Shown piece by piece: positions 58,802-64,000 of a stretch of DNA of 64,000 nt; within the stretch, counting starts at the first letter, position 1, and each line of letters starts with the position of its first letter. Source of the stretch: Halovivax limisalsi (GTDB taxonomy: Archaea > Halobacteriota > Halobacteria > Halobacteriales > Natrialbaceae); contig NZ_CP095757.1 of the NCBI RefSeq assembly GCF_023093535.1, positions 434,001 to 498,000 of the forward strand, read 5' to 3'. The notes below the pieces were generated by a model. The model ran no database searches. It saw only the letters and a list, made by a program, of their open reading frames with translations, and was not told the origin of the DNA. The translations under genes were made by a program, and so were the position numbers.

Positions 58802-59248
58802 TCAGTCCAGGATCGTGACGGGGACGTCGGTTCGCTCCGCGATCAGTTCCGGAATACCGTCCCCGAGGAGGCGTCTGACGACGCCGCTGACGTCGTGTCC
58901 GGGGACGACGACGTGATCGACCCCGTTGCGGTCGACGAACGACGGAACGACCTCCGCCGGCGGCCCCTCGCGATTCTCGACCGTCACCCGCGACGGGTCG
59001 TCGACCGACGTTCGCAGGTCTTCGGCCCGGGCGCGGGCGTCCGCGAGTCGCTCCTCGCTTCGTTCCAGGATCCGCCCTTCGCTCACGGGCTGATCCAGCG
59101 GCGGGACCGGCGAGAGGAGGGTCACGGTCGCCGCAGGAAACGTCTCCAGCGCGCGTTCCAGCGCGGCTGCATCGTCGGGGTCGCCGAGTGCGACGACGAG
59201 GACGTGGTTCGGATGCGGCACGTGTTCGCGTACGCGGTCCGACCCCAT
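58802..59248 (-). CDS. Universal stress protein (UspA) family
   Basis: A 148-residue UspA-fold protein. It has the strand VLVVALGDPDDAA, the middle helix-strand ENREGPPAEVVPSFV, VDHVVVPGHDVSG in the position of the ATP-binding G-2x-G-9x-G, and the end VPVTILD. The glycine-rich loop is altered (GHDVSGVVRRLLGDG), so nucleotide binding may be weak. The ATG at 59248 opens the fold. Confidence 0.78.
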   Translation of the reverse strand: MGSDRVREHVPHPNHVLVVALGDPDDAAALERALETFPAATVTLLSPVPPLDQPVSEGRILERSEERLADARARAEDLRTSVDDPSRVTVENREGPPAEVVPSFVDRNGVDHVVVPGHDVSGVVRRLLGDGIPELIAERTDVPVTILD

Positions 59249-59433
59249 CGTTCTATCGCCGCGGGCTCTCCCGATCGGGCGCGTTGACCGGTGGTGCCGG
59301 CGTCCTGCGCCCCGAAAGGATCGGCGCTCCAGGCGGACCGCCCTGGACGGCCCTGCATCCCGAACGCGGCCGGTCCGCCATCGAACCAGCACCGCCAGTA
59401 AGTTCATTGTTGCATAGTGTCACTGTCGGTTGC

Positions 59434-61254
59434 ATGGACGACGACTCGATGGCCGATCGGGTGGCTCGTCTCGAGGCCATCGTCGATCGGCAGCGGGAAC
59501 GGATCGCGGCGCTCGAAGCCGAGTCGAACGGGACGGACGACGCCGCAGCGCGGCCGACCGAGAGCCGGAGCGCCGGTCGATCGCTGCATCGACGAGGGTT
59601 CCTGACCGCCGCGGGGGCGCTCGGGGTGCTGGGGTTCGGGGCCGGGATCGCCGGCGCAACACCCCGGGGCCAGCTCGGCACAGGCGACCGGCCCGTGGAG
59701 GCCCTCTACGCGGACCGAGTGGCGATGACGGGACCGAATCGAACGATCGAGGGGGTCGAGTCGCTCTCGGCGACTGCCATCGCGAGCGATCGCGTGACCG
59801 CGACCGAACTCGGGACGAGCGCCGCGCCCGTCGACGACGTCGTCGCCGACCGGCTCTCGATGGCCGGCCAGCAGCGGTCGATCGAGAACGTGGACACGCT
59901 CACGGGTCGGTCGGTCTCGAGCGATCGGATCACGACGAATCGGCTGGTTCACGAACCGCTCACCCGGAGCGACGACGCGATCGGCACGGGCGCCGTCGTC
60001 TCGACCGAACCGACCCACCTGGTCGTCGACCCGAACGGCGACGACGCCGCCGACGGCACGTCGACGGATCCGATCGCGACGCTGCAGGAGGCGTTCGATC
60101 GCCTCGCGCACGTCCAGCAGCACCAGTTCACCGTCGCGTTCAACGACGGCGTCTACGAGGACACCTCGGGAGTGAGCCAACCGCACTGTCCCGTGGTCAT
60201 CGGCGGCTGGCCGCGCGGGCTGGAGGACGGGACCGGAAACTCCTCGAAGTACCCGATCCACTTCGTCGGCGATACGCAAACCCCCTCGAACGTCGTGATT
60301 CGCCATCGCGCGGTCGAGTTCGCGATCCAGGGCCGGGTCACCTACCGGACGCGAGTCGAGGGGATCCGGTTCGAGGCCGGCGTCGGTCACTACGGCTCGA
60401 CGATGGACTTTCGCAACTGCGAGTTCGCCCACACGGAGAGCGACTTGCTGTCTGCCACCGGCGGCTACGACCACGCGGTCAACGTGATCGACTGCCACTT
60501 CGATCCGAACGCGGGGCCCAACGGCGAGGGCATGTCCAGCGCCGTGACCGCGAACGGCCACGGGAGCATGACCGTCAGACGGTGCACGGGCGCCGTCACC
60601 GGCGACCTCTTCTTCGAGGGCGACGGCCGGGTCACCTGGGAGGGAAACAACCGGGTGATCGGCTCCTTCCCCTCGACGTACCTCTACGAGGACTGGCGGG
60701 ACGGCAAGTTCGCGAATCGCGCCTCGACCGACCACCGGTGGAAGGCCTTCCATCCCGAATGGACGGTCACGGGCGGCAGCCCGTACCCGGAACGGGGAGC
60801 GGCGGTGTTCCCGGCGGCCAGCAACGGATCCCACAATCTCCACTTCGAGGACATGGCCTTCTCGACCGGGACCTGGGAGATCGACTTTTCGGTCGGATCG
60901 AATCTGAGTAGCGGCAAGACGCTGTTCTTGCTGCCGGCGGACTGGACCGGATCGAGTGACGAGGTGCGGCTGTCCGTCAGGGCGAACGGGACGGTCGACG
61001 TCAAGAAGAAGGTCGACGGTACCATTCAGGACCTCAACCTAAGCGGGAGCTGGCCGGTCGATACGGCCGAGCACACGGTTGCGCTGCGCCGAAGTCGCGA
61101 TATCGACGACAACGGGAACGCCGGGTACGAGCTGTTCCTCGACGGGACGAGCATCGATTGGGTGACCGATTCCTTCGTCCCGGCGCCCCAGCACCTCGTG
61201 ATCCGCCATTCGATGGACGACGAGTGCCGCCTCTCGCGGATACAGGCCTACTGA
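59434..61254 (+). CDS. Tat-exported coiled-coil/beta-helix surface protein
   Basis: A 606-residue exported protein. It begins with a short coiled coil ([22 protein letters not shown]) ahead of the twin-arginine signal ([14 protein letters not shown]), an unusual order. Next come three short tail-fibre-like repeats of the type ...[19 protein letters not shown] (about residues 90-185), then a right-handed beta-helix region (about 200-410, with [13 protein letters not shown] and CEFAHTESD). The C-terminus is a beta-sandwich/concanavalin-like domain. Adhesin or polysaccharide-binding function is likely; the substrate is unknown. Start chosen at ATG 59434. Confidence 0.7.
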   Translation: MDDDSMADRVARLEAIVDRQRERIAALEAESNGTDDAAARPTESRSAGRSLHRRGFLTAAGALGVLGFGAGIAGATPRGQLGTGDRPVEALYADRVAMTGPNRTIEGVESLSATAIASDRVTATELGTSAAPVDDVVADRLSMAGQQRSIENVDTLTGRSVSSDRITTNRLVHEPLTRSDDAIGTGAVVSTEPTHLVVDPNGDDAADGTSTDPIATLQEAFDRLAHVQQHQFTVAFNDGVYEDTSGVSQPHCPVVIGGWPRGLEDGTGNSSKYPIHFVGDTQTPSNVVIRHRAVEFAIQGRVTYRTRVEGIRFEAGVGHYGSTMDFRNCEFAHTESDLLSATGGYDHAVNVIDCHFDPNAGPNGEGMSSAVTANGHGSMTVRRCTGAVTGDLFFEGDGRVTWEGNNRVIGSFPSTYLYEDWRDGKFANRASTDHRWKAFHPEWTVTGGSPYPERGAAVFPAASNGSHNLHFEDMAFSTGTWEIDFSVGSNLSSGKTLFLLPADWTGSSDEVRLSVRANGTVDVKKKVDGTIQDLNLSGSWPVDTAEHTVALRRSRDIDDNGNAGYELFLDGTSIDWVTDSFVPAPQHLVIRHSMDDECRLSRIQAY

Positions 61255-61318
61255 GAACGTCCTCGCCCCCGTCGCCCGACACGACACTTTAAATCGGAGC
61301 ACGACCCAACCACGGGTA

Positions 61319-63712
61319 ATGAATCTCGAGGAGCTGTCGGGGCTCCCGCCCGGCGCCGTCTCGCACTTCCGGTCCGAGGGGATCGAGTCGCTGTATCCCC
61401 CGCAGGCCGAGGCGGTCGAGGCCGGAGCCACCGAGGGCGACAGCCTCGTCGCGGCCGTCCCGACCGCCAGCGGGAAGACCATGATCGCCGCCCTGGCGAT
61501 GCTGTCGGCGATCGAGCGCGGCGGCAAAGCGCTGTACATCGTCCCCCTTCGCGCACTCGCGAGCGAGAAAAAGGAGGAGTTCGAGGCCTACGAGGAATTC
61601 GGCGTCTCGGTCGGGGTCACGACGGGCAACTACGAGAGCACCGACGACTGGCTCGCCTCCCGTGACGTCGTCGTCGCGACGAGCGAGAAGGTCGACTCGC
61701 TCGTGCGCAACGGCGCCGACTGGCTCTCGGAACTCACCTGCGTCGTCAGCGACGAGGTCCACCTCATTGACGACCGCAACCGCGGGCCCACGCTGGAGGT
61801 CACCCTCGCGAAGTTGCGGGCCCTGAACCCCGCGCTCCAGGTCGTCGCCCTCTCCGCGACGGTGGGCAACGCCGACGAGATCGCCGACTGGCTCGACGCC
61901 GAGCTCGTCGCCTCCGACTGGCGCCCGATCGACCTCCAGCTGGGGGTCCACTACGGCAACGCGATCAGTTTCGACGACGGCAGCAAGCGCGAGGTGCCCG
62001 TCGACGGCTCGGAGAGCCAGGAGGACGCCCTCGTCCGGGACATCGTCGCCGAGGAGGCCTCCGCGCTCGTCTTCGTCAACTCGCGGCGCAACGCCGAGGC
62101 CGCCGCGCGCCGACTCGCGAACGTCGTCGCCCCGGAACTCGATCACGACGAGCAGGAAGCGCTCGACGACCTCGCCGACGACATCAGGGACGTCAGCGAC
62201 AGCGAGACGAGCACGGATCTGGCCGCCGCCGTCGAGAAGGGCGCTGCCTTTCACCACGCCGGACTCGCCAGCGACCACCGGTCGCTCGTCGAGGACGCCT
62301 TCCGCGACCGCCTCCTGAAGGTCATCAGTGCCACACCGACGCTCGCCGCGGGCGTCAACACGCCAGCCCGCCGCGTGATCGTCCGCGACTGGCGGCGGTT
62401 CGACCCGACCGCCGGCGGGATGGCGCCGCTGGACGTCCTGGAAGTCCACCAGATGATGGGCCGGGCGGGACGACCCGGCCTCGACCCCTACGGCGAGGCC
62501 GTCCTGCTGGCCAAGAGCCACGACGAGCAGGACGAACTCTTCGAGCGCTACGTCTGGGCCGATCCCGAGGACGTCCGGTCGAAGCTCGCCGCCGAGCCCG
62601 CCCTCCGGACGCACGTCCTCGCGACGATCGCCTCCGGCTTCGCCCGCACCCGCGACGGCCTGCTCTCGTTCATGAACGAGACGCTCTACGCCAGCCAGAC
62701 CGGCGAACGCGGGCGGCTGGAGTCGGTCACCGACACCGTGCTGGACTACCTGGAGCGGAACGACTTCATAGAACGCGAAGGCGCTGGATCGACCCAAACA
62801 CAATCGGCCGAGGACGACCCGTTCACCTCCGCCGCCGACCTCGCCGCCGAGGCCGACCGGGACGTCGAGCTCCGGGCGACGAATCTGGGCCACACCGTCT
62901 CGCGGCTCTACCTCGACCCGATGAGCGCCGCGGAGATCGTCCACGGGCTCGAATCGGCCGACTCTCGCCCGACAGCGATGGGGCTCTACCAGCTGATCGC
63001 GCGTACGCCGGATATGTACGAGCTCTACCTGCGCTCCGGCGAGGACGACACCTACGGCCAGCTCTACTACGAACTCGAAGACGAGCTGCTGGGCGAGAAA
63101 CCCAGCGAGTACGAGGAAGACCGGTTCGAGGACTGGCTGTCCGCGCTGAAGACCGGCGCCCTCCTCAAAGACTGGGCGGACGAGATGGACGAGGATCGCC
63201 TCACGGAACGGTACTCCATCGGGCCCGGCGACCTCCGCGGGAAGGTCGACACCGCCGAGTGGCTCCTCGGGGCGGCGGAGACCCTGGCCGCCGAGATCGA
63301 CTCGGACTGGAGCGTCGCCGTCCGCGAGGCGCGCGCCCGGGTCGAACACGGCGTCCGCGAGGAACTGCTCGAACTCGTCTCCGTCCGCGGCGTCGGTCGA
63401 AAGCGCGCACGCCAGCTCTACGCGGCCGGAATCGAGACGCCGGCGGACCTCCGGACGGCCGACAAGGGCGTGATTCTGGGCGCGCTTCGCGGGAAGAAGA
63501 CCGCGAAGACCATCCTCGAAAACGCCGGTCGCGACGATCCCTCGATGGACGGCGTCACGCCGATCGACGCGGATTCGGCCGGCGCGACCGGCGACTCGGG
63601 GACCGACACGGAAACCGGATCGGGCGACGACGCCGGTTCGGACGAGCGGGCCCGGTCGAACGCGTCGGCCGCGGCCGACGCGGAGGATCAATCCAGCCTG
63701 GGTGACTTCTGA
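61319..63712 (+). CDS. hel308: ATP-dependent DNA helicase Hel308
   Basis: A 797-residue superfamily-2 Ski2-like helicase. Motifs: Q-motif-like [10 protein letters not shown], Walker A PTASGKT (residues 48-54), DEVH box (145-148), SATVGN (motif III), [22 protein letters not shown], and [10 protein letters not shown] (motif VI, about 378). The winged-helix and ratchet domains follow, then a helix-hairpin-helix [17 protein letters not shown] (about 690). An acidic tail ends the protein. Unwinds forked DNA at stalled replication forks. Its stop overlaps the ATG of the Cgi121 gene (TGATG). Confidence 0.93.
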   Translation: MNLEELSGLPPGAVSHFRSEGIESLYPPQAEAVEAGATEGDSLVAAVPTASGKTMIAALAMLSAIERGGKALYIVPLRALASEKKEEFEAYEEFGVSVGVTTGNYESTDDWLASRDVVVATSEKVDSLVRNGADWLSELTCVVSDEVHLIDDRNRGPTLEVTLAKLRALNPALQVVALSATVGNADEIADWLDAELVASDWRPIDLQLGVHYGNAISFDDGSKREVPVDGSESQEDALVRDIVAEEASALVFVNSRRNAEAAARRLANVVAPELDHDEQEALDDLADDIRDVSDSETSTDLAAAVEKGAAFHHAGLASDHRSLVEDAFRDRLLKVISATPTLAAGVNTPARRVIVRDWRRFDPTAGGMAPLDVLEVHQMMGRAGRPGLDPYGEAVLLAKSHDEQDELFERYVWADPEDVRSKLAAEPALRTHVLATIASGFARTRDGLLSFMNETLYASQTGERGRLESVTDTVLDYLERNDFIEREGAGSTQTQSAEDDPFTSAADLAAEADRDVELRATNLGHTVSRLYLDPMSAAEIVHGLESADSRPTAMGLYQLIARTPDMYELYLRSGEDDTYGQLYYELEDELLGEKPSEYEEDRFEDWLSALKTGALLKDWADEMDEDRLTERYSIGPGDLRGKVDTAEWLLGAAETLAAEIDSDWSVAVREARARVEHGVREELLELVSVRGVGRKRARQLYAAGIETPADLRTADKGVILGALRGKKTAKTILENAGRDDPSMDGVTPIDADSAGATGDSGTDTETGSGDDAGSDERARSNASAAADAEDQSSLGDF

Positions 63713-64000
63713 TGGAACTACTGGAATGCCGGCTCTCGGTCGACGACATCGATTCGTTCGTCGCGGATCTCGGCACGATCGGCGATCGACACGGGACGAC
63801 GGTCCAGGCGTTCGACGCGCGGTACGTCGCCGACCGGGAACACCTCGAACGGGCCGTCGAACTGGCCGATCGAGCGATCGAACGCGGCGACACCGTCGCC
63901 CGCGATCGGGCGGTCGAGATCCTGCTGTACGCCGCCGGTCGCCGCCAGATCGATCGCGCCCTCGAGATGGGCGTCGCAGACGGCGAGTGGCCCGCCGTGA
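63712..64000 (+). CDS. cgi121: KEOPS complex subunit Cgi121 (5' part)
   Basis: The first 96 codons of a protein cut by the window end. The start [20 protein letters not shown] and the segment DRAVEILLYAAGRRQIDRALEMGV agree with Cgi121, the KEOPS subunit that helps recruit tRNA for t6A modification. The gene is translationally coupled to hel308 (TGATG), a typical haloarchaeal arrangement. Confidence 0.88.
   Translation, partial: MELLECRLSVDDIDSFVADLGTIGDRHGTTVQAFDARYVADREHLERAVELADRAIERGDTVARDRAVEILLYAAGRRQIDRALEMGVADGEWPAV

Noticed and set aside
1-64000. tRNA, rRNA, CRISPR arrays or a replication origin
   Set aside because: No T-loop/acceptor pairings, no ribosomal signature, no regularly spaced repeats and no Orc1/Cdc6 gene with flanking repeats were seen by eye.

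Overview
This window is a gene-dense, GC-rich chromosomal segment of a halophilic archaeon (class Halobacteria). The signs are strongly acidic proteins, many Tat (twin-arginine) signal peptides with or without lipoboxes, and TATA-like boxes about 25-30 bases before start codons, which fits leaderless transcripts. Lineage-typical genes also point there: an RdfA-type protein beside an archaea-specific SMC-like ATPase, an LDH-like malate dehydrogenase, helicase Hel308 followed by a KEOPS Cgi121 gene, an archaeal preflagellin/prepilin peptidase and F420-dependent enzymes. I cannot name the genus. I saw no rRNA, tRNA, CRISPR array or replication origin.

Layout. 1-7.4 kb: rdfA/SMC-like pair; acyl-CoA genes (two MaoC hydratases, SCP2-type thiolase with a DUF35 partner, VOC epimerase-like protein) and an LLM F420 oxidoreductase. 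7.6-20.3 kb: a stand-alone IS630-type HTH protein, ileS with a fossil copy of its 3' end just downstream, two AbrB/PIN toxin-antitoxin pairs, small membrane and zinc-finger proteins, a winged-helix regulator with a palindromic operator, a family-4-like uracil-DNA glycosylase, a DUF2891 protein and a HEAT-repeat protein.

20.3-38.1 kb is the standout region: an iron-box-controlled uptake island. It holds eight paralogous Tat-lipoprotein siderophore/Fe-type binding proteins in two blocks (three and five genes). Between the blocks lie a very large six-repeat helical lipoprotein with a C-terminal cupredoxin domain, two haloarchaeal proteins of unknown function, an overlooked 56-residue ORF, a thioredoxin-reductase-like flavoprotein without its redox CxxC, a 110-residue unknown and one enlarged FecCD permease. 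No ATP-binding subunit is present in the window. Four transcription units start 3-4 bases after a TTTAGGC-N2-GCCTAAA-type palindrome. Three of them have a second copy exactly 36 bases upstream, with the TATA element between. The binding proteins fall by eye into three subtypes, all present in both blocks, and one gene is bracketed by a perfect 67-bp direct repeat.

38.2-49.2 kb: housekeeping and metabolic genes (HIT hydrolase, PAP2 phosphatase, aldehyde dehydrogenase, glycerophosphodiesterase, prepilin peptidase, phosphotransferase-like protein, zinc-ribbon autoantigen-1 family protein, GNAT, LOG-like protein, malate dehydrogenase, NUDIX). 49.3-61.3 kb: an export-rich stretch with a 900-residue Tat-exported M14 carboxypeptidase, three paralogous Tat-exported poly-gamma-glutamate-hydrolase-like proteins, a ferredoxin, a methyltransferase, a PiT-family transporter lacking the canonical aspartates, a universal stress protein and a Tat-exported beta-helix-like surface protein. 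The window ends with Hel308 and the start of the Cgi121 gene.
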